Below are positions 34,604 through 44,991 of a DNA stretch of 64,000 nucleotides, one piece after another. The translations under genes and the position numbers were made by a program. Where the stretch lies: NCBI RefSeq assembly GCF_000832125.1, contig NZ_JPRK01000011.1, positions 62,001-126,000 on the forward strand. The letters run 5' to 3'. This DNA comes from Flavobacterium hibernum (GTDB taxonomy: Bacteria; Bacteroidota; Bacteroidia; Flavobacteriales; Flavobacteriaceae). The stretch's first letter is position 1; each line of letters starts with the position of its first letter. The notes beneath the pieces were generated by a model that made no database searches, was not told the origin of the DNA, and saw nothing but the letters and a program-made list of their open reading frames with translations.

Positions 34604-34978
34604 CTATAATTGCAACGCGACAGCATTTAACAATAATTGCGCCGAAGCTTCATTTGTTGCTAATGGTACATTATGCACATCACAAACACGAATAAGCATA
34701 TTTATGTCGACTTCATGAGCGTGGCTTGCAAGTGGATCTTTAAAAAAGAAAACCATCTGTGTTTTACCTTCGGCTACACGCGCAGCAATTTGCGCATCAC
34801 CTCCCATTGGTCCAGAAAGCATTCTTTTTACCTTAAAACCAGCGTTAACTGCTTTACTACCTGTTGTTCCTGTTGCGATTAGTTTAATGTTTTCCTTAAG
34901 AAGAAGTGTTTTGTTTTTATTTAAAAACTGAACCATATCTGCTTTTTTTCCATCGTGAGCTATTATAGCAATTTCCAT
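34604..34978 (-). CDS. mgsA: Methylglyoxal synthase
   Basis: Converts dihydroxyacetone phosphate to methylglyoxal and phosphate, a glycolytic overflow route. The 124-residue protein keeps all expected residues: His8-Asp9, Lys12, TGTTG with Thr36 and Thr39, SGPMGGD with Ser55, Gly56 and catalytic Asp61, and the FKDPL...HAHEVD loop. It lacks the C-terminal extension of E. coli MgsA, as do many Bacteroidota forms. It starts 15 nt after the BadF-type kinase gene and ends at a strong terminator. Confidence 0.94.
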   Translation of the reverse strand: MEIAIIAHDGKKADMVQFLNKNKTLLLKENIKLIATGTTGSKAVNAGFKVKRMLSGPMGGDAQIAARVAEGKTQMVFFFKDPLASHAHEVDINMLIRVCDVHNVPLATNEASAQLLLNAVALQL

Positions 34979-34993
34979 ATTTTACTTATATTT

Positions 34994-35845
34994 TTATTGA
35001 TTAGCAACATGGTAAGCAATTAATCCGTCAATAGGACGTCTTAAAACGTTTCCTAATTGAAGTTCATACTTATCAAATGTTTCTTGTAATTCATCTTTTA
35101 AATAAAAAGCAATAGAACCTACGAAGTGCACAGGAACTTCTTTACAATTATCAAATTGCTTGATGTAGTTCTTTACAAAAGACTTCATTCCTTTGAAAAT
35201 GATTTTTCTGCAAAACTCTGAGTCTTTATGCTTGATCAAGAACTTTGCAAAAGTTGCTAAGTAAGCATTTGGATTTGGCTCTTTGTATAATTTGTTTTTG
35301 ATAAAATCAGGATCAACATCATACTCTTTTTCAAATTCAACAGCTAAATCTTTAGGCATTTTATTGAAATAGTACTTTCTGATCAATTCTTTTCCAAAAA
35401 CATTTCCACTACAGTCATCCATTACAATATAGCCTAATGACTGAACTTTTTGATGTAAAACTTTTCCATCAAAAAAACTACAGTTTGAACCTGTTCCCAA
35501 AATACTCACAATTGCCTCTTCTCCTTTTGGAGTAGTAGCATAAACTGCTGCGTAAGTATCTTCCTGAACTTCTACAATAGCGTTAGTAAAATATTCTTGA
35601 AATACTTGCGAAAGCTCTGTTTTCATTCTATCAGTTCCACAACCAGCTCCGTAAAAAAACAGGTGTGTAGCTTCCTTTTTATTTTGTAAAATATCAAAAC
35701 GATCATTCAATCTTTCGATGATTTCGGGTTTATCAAGGATTTCAGGATTTAATCCTAAAGTTTGTGTCGTGAATAATACCTTTCCATTATCATCAATTGC
35801 AATCCAATCGGCTTTGGTAGATCCACTATCAACTATTAATTTCAT
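34994..35845 (-). CDS. BadF/BadG-family ATPase, probable N-acetylglucosamine kinase
   Basis: A 283-residue kinase of the ASKHA (actin-like) fold. Phosphate-1 motif is LIVDSGSTKADW, followed by FYGAGCGT, the phosphate-2 region VSILGTGSNCSFFDG and the conserved DCSGNVFGKELIRKYY. This pattern is that of eukaryote-like GlcNAc kinases. It probably phosphorylates an amino sugar, perhaps from cell-wall or chitin recycling. It lies between gap (with a terminator) and mgsA, and shares a transcript with mgsA. Confidence 0.85.
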   Translation of the reverse strand: MKLIVDSGSTKADWIAIDDNGKVLFTTQTLGLNPEILDKPEIIERLNDRFDILQNKKEATHLFFYGAGCGTDRMKTELSQVFQEYFTNAIVEVQEDTYAAVYATTPKGEEAIVSILGTGSNCSFFDGKVLHQKVQSLGYIVMDDCSGNVFGKELIRKYYFNKMPKDLAVEFEKEYDVDPDFIKNKLYKEPNPNAYLATFAKFLIKHKDSEFCRKIIFKGMKSFVKNYIKQFDNCKEVPVHFVGSIAFYLKDELQETFDKYELQLGNVLRRPIDGLIAYHVANQ

Positions 35846-35925
35846 TTTATTTAGTTTTTGGATTAGTTTTTCTTTAGCTAAATAAAAAGTGTATTTTTTA
35901 CATTAATTAAAGAAGTAACAAAATA

Positions 35926-35959
35926 AGAAAAATCCCGTTACAATTAAATAACGGGACTT
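35926..35959 (-). terminator. Terminator of pfkA-gap
   Basis: Arms 35933-35940 and 35949-35956 (8 bp, perfect) with an 8-nt loop, followed on the minus strand by five T, 20 nt after the gap stop. Confidence 0.75.
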
Positions 35960-35976
35960 TACAAAAATATATAATA

Positions 35977-37005
<1,029 letters not shown>

Positions 37006-37069
37006 TTATTACACTAATTTAAAGTCTAATTTCCTCACAATAAACTTCTTTCCTTTTTAAACTTTTATT

Positions 37070-38056
37070 TTATGTTGACATGATTTCAGATACTCTCAAC
37101 AATTCTCTATCAATTTCAGATTTACCTTTAATTGCTTGTTCAAGAGGCGTTAAAACTACTTTGTCTGCCTGTAATCCAACCATATAATTCGATTTTCCTT
37201 CGATCAATGATTCTACAGCTTTTACACCTAAACGGCTTGCTAAAACACGATCAAAACAAGATGGAGAACCACCACGCTGCATGTGTCCTAAAACAGATAC
37301 TCTTACATCATACTCAGGTAAATTAGCTTCAACGTAATCTTTTAATTCGAACACGTTTTTACCAATTTTATCTCCTTCGGCAATTACCACTATACTTGAT
37401 GATTTTCCTGAAGCTTTACTTTTTTGAAGAGAGTCTAGTAATCTATCTAAACCTAAATCTTCTTCAGGAATAAGAATTTCTTCGGCACCTGCTCCAATTC
37501 CGGCATTAAGAGCAATATGCCCTGCATCTCTACCCATAACCTCTACAAAAAACAGACGATTATGTGAACTTGCTGTATCTCTAATTTTATCAATACAATC
37601 TACAACTGTATTTAAAGCAGTATCATAACCTAATGTATGACTTGTTCCAAAAATATCATTATCGATTGTACCAGGAATTCCCATTACCGGAAAACCGTAT
37701 TCTGAATTAAAAATTAATCCTCCGGTAAAACTTCCGTCTCCTCCAATAACAACAAGAGCATCTATTCCTGCTTTTAAAAGATTTTCGTGTGCTTTTTTTC
37801 TACCTTCAGGGGTTCTAAACTCAACTGAACGAGCCGATTTTAAGATCGTTCCACCTTTGTTTACAATATTATTTACACTTCGAGGTCCCATTTCTTTGAA
37901 GTCACCTTCGATCATTCCTTGATACCCTCTATAAATTCCGATGCATTCTATATTATGAAAAGCACATGTTCGAACAACTGATCGTATTGCGGCATTCATT
38001 CCTGGTGAGTCTCCCCCAGATGTTAGAACACCAACTTTTTTTATTGTTTTTGGCAT
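37070..38056 (-). CDS. pfkA: ATP-dependent 6-phosphofructokinase
   Basis: The committed step of glycolysis. The 328-residue length and motifs match bacterial PfkA: GGDSPGMNAAIR near the ATP site, GGDGSFTGG, the catalytic GIPGTIDNDI with its Asp residues, EVMGRDAGHIAL, and LGHMQRGGSPSCFDRVLASRLG. Gly in GGDGS after the second glycine pair indicates ATP use rather than pyrophosphate. It is read first in the pfkA-gap unit. A weak -7-like TAATTTTA lies about 20 nt before the start. Confidence 0.97.
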   Translation of the reverse strand: MPKTIKKVGVLTSGGDSPGMNAAIRSVVRTCAFHNIECIGIYRGYQGMIEGDFKEMGPRSVNNIVNKGGTILKSARSVEFRTPEGRKKAHENLLKAGIDALVVIGGDGSFTGGLIFNSEYGFPVMGIPGTIDNDIFGTSHTLGYDTALNTVVDCIDKIRDTASSHNRLFFVEVMGRDAGHIALNAGIGAGAEEILIPEEDLGLDRLLDSLQKSKASGKSSSIVVIAEGDKIGKNVFELKDYVEANLPEYDVRVSVLGHMQRGGSPSCFDRVLASRLGVKAVESLIEGKSNYMVGLQADKVVLTPLEQAIKGKSEIDRELLRVSEIMST

Positions 38057-38365
38057 TATTTAAGTATTAAAGTGTAAAATTAGCAAACATTCACCACTTC
38101 TCGGGTTATGTTTATAATAAATTAATAAAATATGTTAAATTCAAACGTTTTCGTTAATAAGTTTTTTAATAGCAAAAAATTCATTTAAAATAATAAAAGG
38201 TACTTTTTTTAATTAAATCTTTAAAATTAACAATACATAAATGAAGTGTTATAAAATTCTACTATTCATATCAACGTCTTTAAAAAAATCAATCTTTAAA
38301 ATTAGCACAAAAAAAACCATTCACCGCAGTGAATGGTTTTATATAATATATTTTTAACAAATCAG
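38057..38365. other. Gene-free AT-rich region between pfkA and the TamB gene
   Basis: About 300 bp of very AT-rich sequence. It holds the weak pfkA promoter at its left edge and the TamB gene terminator at its right edge. I see no small gene or RNA in the middle. Confidence 0.6.
38306..38342 (-). terminator. Terminator of the TamB-like gene
   Basis: Perfect 10-bp arms (38315-38324, 38329-38338) with a 4-nt loop, followed on the minus strand by eight T. Confidence 0.85.
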
Positions 38366-41300
38366 TTAATAATCATTATCAGGAATTAATCCTTGATTGT
38401 TTTGCGGCTGAGTAGTTTTCTTCTCTTCCTCCTTCTTATCCGGTTTCTTTTTATTCTTCTCGGCATCTTTTTTATTAGAGAAATTAACAAAGTCCGGATT
38501 TAAATATGAATCTTGTAAATCATCCGAAGAACCTTTTTTAGCTCTTTCTAATTTATGATTTTTAAAGAGTTTATTAACCAACTCACTAAAGGTATCAAAA
38601 TCTACTTCGTACGAAATACCAACTCCTTGAGTATAACCAATTCCCTGTCCTATATAATTGATATCATTTTCTTTATTGAATAAACGAAGATTCATTGAGC
38701 CATCTTCATTTACTCTGTATAATATCTCGATATCTCCAACAATCGCAGATTCATTAACACCTCCAACCGGAACTCCTAGTTTTCCGTTTATAGTGATTCT
38801 TTCATTTACCTGAGAGGTTATATTTGCAACAAATTGTCCATCTGCTTCCTGACCCAATCTTTTATCAGCAGATATGTAATTTAAATCGATGTTGACTTTA
38901 TCGTTATCTGATTTAATAATACCTCCTAACAAACTAGATGCTGTTTCTGTAAGTGTTCCTGACAAATCGCCCTGACTAAATCCGTCTGTACTCATAAACG
39001 AACCTGTAGACAATAGATACAATGCCTGCGTTTGACGAATATCTTTATCATCTAACTTATATTGTATTTCAGATTTTAATACATTACTTACGGATGGAAA
39101 CTGAATATCAAAATTAGGCTCCGGACTTGTTAAATCTCCTCTTAAACCTATCACAACTTCTACAGGTACTTTTTTATTGAACGAAGATGTATTATCAAGC
39201 AATACAGCCGGATTTGCCGAAGTTTTATAAACTGCTTCTAGATTTAACTGTGCTTTCATCGGGTTTCCTTCCCAAATAATAGATCCTCCTTTTTTAACGG
39301 TGAATTTTTTATCGATTAATCCACCATATTTAAAGTTGTATGTTCCTTCGTATGCCTGGAAATCTCCCCACATATTAAACTTACCAAGTGTATTAATTTT
39401 AAACAGCAACGATCCATAACCTTTTCCTTTCATACCATGTCCGGAATTCCTATCTAAGATTACTTCGACCTCTGCATCTGGCGTAATATCAAAATCAAAT
39501 TCCAGTTCCAGACCATTATAGTTTCTTGTCTTTTCTACAATACCATTTGCTAGGTTGTATTTTTCTTTTGGCGTTACAAAATGAATCCAACTACTCTCTC
39601 CTACACTCTGGGCATTATTAATAGGTATCTTGACTTCGGTTCCTTTTTCAGATTTGGCGTCTACCTTTATAAACAAACTTTCTGTTGGTCCTTTTATGCT
39701 CGCAGATCCATTTATAAATGCTGTACCAAAATACGCCGCATCTTCACTATCTTTTGTATCAAGTGCCACCAATCTTTTTGAGGTAATATTTAAGTCTAAT
39801 TTCCAATCGCCAAAATTATGATGTTCAATACTTCCGTTTAACAAACCTTTAGTTCCGTATTTTGTATCGGTAAGCTGATTATTTCTAAACAAAAACTTCT
39901 CATCTGTTAAATCGATTACGGTACGATCGCTCAATTCATAATCCACATTAAGATACGGAATTGTCATTCCAGCCTTTTCAACATACAATCGTCCGTTTAT
40001 TTCCGGTTTTTTAAGATTCCCGACCACCGCAGCATTACCCGAAACTGATCCGCGAATGTTAGACAAAACATCTCCTCCAACTGTACCTAAAGTAGCCAGA
40101 TTAAATCCTTCCAGTTTTAAATTCAAATCCAGGAAAGTTTCCTTATTCTCGATTGCAAAAGTTCCGCCTGCTCTAAACGATTCTGCAAATCCATTTTGAA
40201 TAGACGAGTTTATGGTAAACTTTTTAAAAGTTTCGTCTCCCGCAATATCAAAATTCAAAGTTCCTAAATCAGTCTTGTTCAAATTAAGATGATCAATTAC
40301 AATGGATGCCGTTGGCTGAAAAACATTCTTATTCTGCTTATAATTGACATTTCCATTTAAGTTACCATTAAAAACAAACTTAGAATTAAATGGTGTAATC
40401 TTATTGATATCAACATCTTCAAAATTCAGTACAATGTCCTTATAGTCACTTCCTTTTATTACACCATTTAAATCGATTTTCTGATTTTCGTGGGATAATA
40501 TAATATTGTCAATGGTAAAATTTTTAAAGAATTGATCAAATACAATCTGATTATCTTTCTCTTCATCTTCATTTAAATACCACAGATAATCTTTAAATTT
40601 CATTTCAGATTTCTTGATACCAACAATATTATTTTTATTCTTATCAATAGTATGATACAAATCGAGATTAAAATAATCCTCGCCTTTTTCGCCACCTTTA
40701 AACTCAGATCGAACAAACAAGGTATCTTTTGATGTTACATTGATTAAGTTAAAATCACGTACTTTATAATATGGAGTTTTAATACTATCCAACTCGACAA
40801 AAGCATTATAAAGCGCATTTTTATTGTCGACATTGATTCTGATATTATCAAATGTATTTTTTGCTGCGGTAATCTTTTTAGAGTTGAATTTGAACTTAAA
40901 CTCCTGTAAATCGGCATCAATTTTTCCGCGCACCACAGTACTCGAATCAATATTAATTTCCGGATACAGCATTTCAACAACTTTATCGTAAACATGAAAA
41001 TTGAAACGCAAAAATTGTCCTTTTTTAACTTTGTAAGGCTTGTAGTTCGTATAAAGACTTCCAACTGAATTCATTACTAATTTATCCAATTGTGCAAACT
41101 GAAACTTACCAACTATCTCTCCATTCACAACATCATTGGAGCTAATTGTTATGGTACGCAACTTATCAGCATCAAAATTAGAGTTTACTGTAATATCATC
41201 AAAAGCATACGTTGATTTTGGATTTTGATAAACAGCATCTTTGATCGAAACGCTTCCCTGAAGATTTTCAATAGAATTTCCGCTAACAGCAACAATTGCA

Positions 41301-42856
41301 TCACCTCTAAAATAAGATATAGAATCGCTTACAAATTTAAGTTTACGCAAATCGGCATTTTCTACATTAATATGAAAATCGTATTTACTTTCGCGTTTAC
41401 TCAAATCAACCAAACCATCAAAAGTCAAATTTAAATTTGGATCATTTATAGAAACTTGTCCTTTATAATAGGGCAATTTAAAGTTTCCATTAACTACAAT
41501 ATTATTATAAGTATATTTATTATAATCCAGTTTTGCGATATCACCTTTTATAATCGTGTTTAGATATTTCTCAGTAAAACCAACACCATCAACATCTAAA
41601 TTTAAGGTCGTTTTTCCAATATCTTTTCGATCTAACAAAGCACCAACATTAAAATTTTCCAGAATTACATTTCCGGAATAAGATGCTTTATCGATAAAAT
41701 CAATATTATTCATGTGTAAATCGGCTTCACCATTACCTAAGTCGGTAACCATTTTAAATTTAGCCTCCAAAGCCGTTGTCGAAACTTTTGCTTTTCCAAC
41801 AATATTAAATTTACCAACGCGCTGAAGTTCTTTTGGAAGTTTCTTTCCTAAAATACCTGGCAATAAAACGACTAAATTATCATAGCTTGAAACAAGTTTA
41901 TCAAACTTTCCGTCCATTGCAAACTTTTGAGTTTTGCTCCCCAAAAGATTTTTAAAATTTATGGTACCATTAATCTTAGAACCATTTGTATCACTCAAAT
42001 TAAGATGTCTTAAATTAAGATCATTTAATGTTCCTCGTATTTTTGTTTTAATTTTAAAGTGCTGATTTTTACCTAAACCATCGTAAAAATAGCGAATATC
42101 ATTAGACGCTAACGAAGCAGAATCTAAAACAACATTAAACTTTACTTTATCTGTAAAATCAAGAAAATCCTCTATTTTATAATTTAGAATAGCCAATCCG
42201 TAAATTGATGATCTTTTGGTTTTTATAGCCAAATTTTCAACTTTTATCTGCTTTTTGGTATAACTAAATTTTCCTGCAAAATTTGAAACGTACAAACCAC
42301 GATGATCTAAAAATGAAAACCTATGAATGGTAGTATTTACATCTGGCCCATAAAGTTTAAAATCACTTATATACGCGTTCAACTTTTTAAAATCCAGAAA
42401 TTTAGGTGTCGCTTTATTTTCATCAATAACAGAAAAAGCTCCTTTAGAAATATAAGCATTCTTTGCTGTTAACAAAAAGTGCTTACTCGATTTGGTTCTT
42501 TGTGGACTAGTTTCAAATCGTTTGATAAACTTATTAATATTGTTCTCGTCTTCGTTTTTATAAGTTTTCAAATTGAAAATCAATCCTGTTAAACGCAGAT
42601 CGCCAAAGATTAAATCACCATCGATTAATCTTTTTACACTTACAATATCAGTAGTAATAATATCAGAGTAAATTAAAGTCTTTTTGTGATGATCCAGAAT
42701 GAGCACCTTCTTGAGTTTTACACCACCAAAAATATTGATCGCAACTTTCTCTACAGAAATATCGGTTTTAAAATCTTCGTTTAAAGTTTCGGTAATGTAT
42801 TTTGCGATTTTTGTTTGAACAACAGGCAAAGCCAATATGATAGCCAGTGCTAACAA
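38366..42856 (-). CDS. TamB-like translocation/assembly (AsmA-type lipid transfer) protein
   Basis: A giant periplasm-spanning protein of about 1500 residues, anchored by one N-terminal helix and ending in the TamB/DUF490 domain (about 1000-1430: FQAYEGTYNFKYGGLIDKKFTVKKGGSIIWEGNPMKAQLNLEA, QALYLLSTGSFM). The long middle is repetitive beta of the AsmA/TamB kind, thought to form a lipid groove between membranes. The tail is Lys/Glu/Gln-rich and disordered. The start is a problem: the first usable codon is TTG at 42856, but the frame stays open 63 nt upstream and encodes a basic segment (KRAIRKVKKIISRTLIGL) that would make a better membrane anchor, without ATG, GTG or TTG. Confidence 0.9.
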   Translation of the reverse strand: MLALAIILALPVVQTKIAKYITETLNEDFKTDISVEKVAINIFGGVKLKKVLILDHHKKTLIYSDIITTDIVSVKRLIDGDLIFGDLRLTGLIFNLKTYKNEDENNINKFIKRFETSPQRTKSSKHFLLTAKNAYISKGAFSVIDENKATPKFLDFKKLNAYISDFKLYGPDVNTTIHRFSFLDHRGLYVSNFAGKFSYTKKQIKVENLAIKTKRSSIYGLAILNYKIEDFLDFTDKVKFNVVLDSASLASNDIRYFYDGLGKNQHFKIKTKIRGTLNDLNLRHLNLSDTNGSKINGTINFKNLLGSKTQKFAMDGKFDKLVSSYDNLVVLLPGILGKKLPKELQRVGKFNIVGKAKVSTTALEAKFKMVTDLGNGEADLHMNNIDFIDKASYSGNVILENFNVGALLDRKDIGKTTLNLDVDGVGFTEKYLNTIIKGDIAKLDYNKYTYNNIVVNGNFKLPYYKGQVSINDPNLNLTFDGLVDLSKRESKYDFHINVENADLRKLKFVSDSISYFRGDAIVAVSGNSIENLQGSVSIKDAVYQNPKSTYAFDDITVNSNFDADKLRTITISSNDVVNGEIVGKFQFAQLDKLVMNSVGSLYTNYKPYKVKKGQFLRFNFHVYDKVVEMLYPEINIDSSTVVRGKIDADLQEFKFKFNSKKITAAKNTFDNIRINVDNKNALYNAFVELDSIKTPYYKVRDFNLINVTSKDTLFVRSEFKGGEKGEDYFNLDLYHTIDKNKNNIVGIKKSEMKFKDYLWYLNEDEEKDNQIVFDQFFKNFTIDNIILSHENQKIDLNGVIKGSDYKDIVLNFEDVDINKITPFNSKFVFNGNLNGNVNYKQNKNVFQPTASIVIDHLNLNKTDLGTLNFDIAGDETFKKFTINSSIQNGFAESFRAGGTFAIENKETFLDLNLKLEGFNLATLGTVGGDVLSNIRGSVSGNAAVVGNLKKPEINGRLYVEKAGMTIPYLNVDYELSDRTVIDLTDEKFLFRNNQLTDTKYGTKGLLNGSIEHHNFGDWKLDLNITSKRLVALDTKDSEDAAYFGTAFINGSASIKGPTESLFIKVDAKSEKGTEVKIPINNAQSVGESSWIHFVTPKEKYNLANGIVEKTRNYNGLELEFDFDITPDAEVEVILDRNSGHGMKGKGYGSLLFKINTLGKFNMWGDFQAYEGTYNFKYGGLIDKKFTVKKGGSIIWEGNPMKAQLNLEAVYKTSANPAVLLDNTSSFNKKVPVEVVIGLRGDLTSPEPNFDIQFPSVSNVLKSEIQYKLDDKDIRQTQALYLLSTGSFMSTDGFSQGDLSGTLTETASSLLGGIIKSDNDKVNIDLNYISADKRLGQEADGQFVANITSQVNERITINGKLGVPVGGVNESAIVGDIEILYRVNEDGSMNLRLFNKENDINYIGQGIGYTQGVGISYEVDFDTFSELVNKLFKNHKLERAKKGSSDDLQDSYLNPDFVNFSNKKDAEKNKKKPDKKEEEKKTTQPQNNQGLIPDNDY

Positions 42857-43062
42857 AAGTAAAATTAACCCAATTAGGGTTCGTGATATTATTTTTTTTA
42901 CTTTTCTGATAGCTCTTTTATTTTAGTTTTCTTTTAAATTTATTTTGAACAGACAAAGAACGGCTGTTTTTGATAAAAATTCTTTAATTTTGGCTTCTCC
43001 TTATAATAAAAGAAAATCAAATATTTGATTTGTCAAATATAATTCAAAATTCGTGCCTTTAT

Positions 43063-44085
43063 ATGCAAAATTCAGAGGTTTTTATTCTTGCCATCGAAAG
43101 TTCATGCGACGATACTGCTGCCGCGGTTTTACATAACGACAAAGTACTCTCAAATGTTGTTGCCAACCAGTTAATTCACACGCAATATGGCGGTGTAGTT
43201 CCTGAACTGGCTTCGAGAGCACATCAACAAAATATTGTACCCGTAATAGATGCCGCACTTCGTAAAGCAAATGTACAAAAAGATCAATTAACTGCCATTG
43301 CCTTTACACAAGGTCCGGGCTTAATGGGGTCATTATTGGTAGGAAGCTCTTTTAGCAAATCGTTATCATTGGCCTTAAACATTCCGTTGATTGCTGTAAA
43401 TCATATGCATGCCCATATTTTGGCTCATTTTATAGACGAAGAAGGTTTTGATAAACCTGGATTTCCGTTTTTAGCTTTAACCATAAGTGGCGGTCATACA
43501 CAAATTGTAAAAGTAAATGGCTTTTTTGATATGGAAATTATTGGAGAAACTACGGATGATGCCGTTGGAGAAGCTTTTGATAAAAGTGCAAAAATTCTTG
43601 GTCTTCCCTACCCAGGCGGGCCATTGATTGATAAATATGCAAAAGAAGGAAACCCAAAAGCTTTTGCTTTTACGAAACCAAAAGTTCCCGGATTAGACTT
43701 TAGTTTCTCTGGATTAAAAACAGCAATTCTATATTTTATTCAGAAGCAAAAATTAGAGAATCCAAATTTTATCGAAGAAAATCTAAATGATATTTGTGCT
43801 TCTATTCAATACACAATTATCGAAATTTTGATGGACAAGCTAAAATTAGCGGTTAAGGAAACCGGAATCAAACAAATCGCTATTGGCGGAGGAGTTTCGG
43901 CAAACTCAGGAATTAGAACCAGATTAAAAGAAAGTGAAGGAAAATACGGTTGGAAAACCTTTGTTCCTAAATTTGAATACACAACCGATAACGCTGCAAT
44001 GATAGGAATTGTAGGATATCAAAAATATTTATCAAGTCGTTTTGAAACTTCAGCAGTTGTTTCGAAAGCGCGAATTCAATTTTAA
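43063..44085 (+). CDS. tsaD: tRNA N6-adenosine threonylcarbamoyltransferase
   Basis: Transfers threonylcarbamoyl to A37 of tRNAs that read ANN codons; universal and essential. From ATG 43063 the 340-residue protein shows ILAIESSCDDTAAA, the metal motif NHMHAH, LTISGGHTQIV, GEAFDKSAKILGLPYPGGP and the C-terminal IAIGGGVSANSGIR. A TTG at 43030 would add 11 residues with no family support, so I use the ATG. rsmE follows after 3 nt, so they are translated from one message. It is divergent from the TamB gene, a common Bacteroidota arrangement. Confidence 0.97.
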   Translation: MQNSEVFILAIESSCDDTAAAVLHNDKVLSNVVANQLIHTQYGGVVPELASRAHQQNIVPVIDAALRKANVQKDQLTAIAFTQGPGLMGSLLVGSSFSKSLSLALNIPLIAVNHMHAHILAHFIDEEGFDKPGFPFLALTISGGHTQIVKVNGFFDMEIIGETTDDAVGEAFDKSAKILGLPYPGGPLIDKYAKEGNPKAFAFTKPKVPGLDFSFSGLKTAILYFIQKQKLENPNFIEENLNDICASIQYTIIEILMDKLKLAVKETGIKQIAIGGGVSANSGIRTRLKESEGKYGWKTFVPKFEYTTDNAAMIGIVGYQKYLSSRFETSAVVSKARIQF

Positions 44086-44088
44086 ATT

Positions 44089-44802
44089 ATGCAATTATTT
44101 TACAATCCTGATATTGATGAAAGAACTGAAAGCTTTTCTTTTGATAAAGAAGAAAGCCGACACATTATAAAGGTTTTAAGAAAAAAAGATTCAGATATAT
44201 TACACGTTACCAATGGTTTTGGTTTATTATTCGAAACCGAAATTACTTTAGCATCAGACAATAAATGTATTGTTAAGGTTCTTTCGATAACAAAATCTCC
44301 GGAACCAAAATTCCGTTTGCATTTGGCGGTCGCTCCAACCAAAATGAACGATCGTTTTGAATGGTTTTTAGAAAAAGCTACCGAAATTGGAATTCAGGAA
44401 ATTACTCCAGTTATTTGTGATCGTTCTGAGCGAAAAGTGATTAATTTAGAGCGTTTTGAAAAGATCATTTTATCGGCAATGAAACAATCTAACGAAACTT
44501 TTTTGCCAAAATTAAATCCAGCTATTTCTTTTAAGGAATTCATTAAACAAAAAAATGACGGCTTGCAATTAATCGCGCATTGCGAAGAAACAGATAAAAA
44601 ATCTTTAAAAGAAGTTTTGAAACCAAATGAAAACGTAACAATTTTAATTGGTCCAGAAGGAGATTTCTCTGATAAAGAAATTGCATTGGCTTTAGAAAAT
44701 AATTTTCAGCCCGTTGCGTTAGGAAATACTCGTTTACGTACAGAAACTGCTGCGATTGTGGCTTGCCATAGTGTTGTTTTTTATAATGAAGTAACGAATT
44801 AA
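44089..44802 (+). CDS. rsmE: 16S rRNA (uracil1498-N3)-methyltransferase
   Basis: A SPOUT-class methyltransferase of 237 residues that methylates U1498 of 16S rRNA. An N-terminal PUA-like region (HIIKVLRKKDSDILHVTNGFG) precedes the knotted SAM domain with LAVAPTKMNDRFEWFLEKATEIGI, ITPVICDRSER, ILIGPEGDFSDKEIALA and LGNTRLRTETAAIVA. It begins 3 nt after tsaD. Confidence 0.96.
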   Translation: MQLFYNPDIDERTESFSFDKEESRHIIKVLRKKDSDILHVTNGFGLLFETEITLASDNKCIVKVLSITKSPEPKFRLHLAVAPTKMNDRFEWFLEKATEIGIQEITPVICDRSERKVINLERFEKIILSAMKQSNETFLPKLNPAISFKEFIKQKNDGLQLIAHCEETDKKSLKEVLKPNENVTILIGPEGDFSDKEIALALENNFQPVALGNTRLRTETAAIVACHSVVFYNEVTN

Positions 44803-44830
44803 AGTCCTTTATTCCCATCAATGACGCTAG

Positions 44831-44937
44831 TTTTGTCATCTCGAGGAACGAGAGATCTCACTCGTTGATCGACAAAGATTGACAACATTCTGTTCGGAGT
44901 TACTAGTGTATCTTCGACTTCGCTCAGGATGACAAAA
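44831..44937. repeat. MITE-like intergenic element with 10-bp inverted ends
   Basis: A 107-bp unit bounded by perfect inverted repeats TTTTGTCATC (44831-44840) and GATGACAAAA (44928-44937). Inside are CTCGAGGAACGAGAGATCTC and CTTCGACTTCGCTCAGGATG, richer in GC than the surroundings. From memory, similar GTCATC-ended units are dispersed in Flavobacterium genomes. It contains no gene and has no neighbouring transposase. Confidence 0.75.
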
Positions 44938-44991
44938 AAAAAGGAAAGACAAAAAAGCGTTTAAAAATATTACATAATAATTTATCATTAT

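Noticed and set aside
40744..41064. A 106-codon frame on the same strand inside the TamB-like gene
   Set aside because: It is out of frame with a long continuous gene and has no domain pattern.
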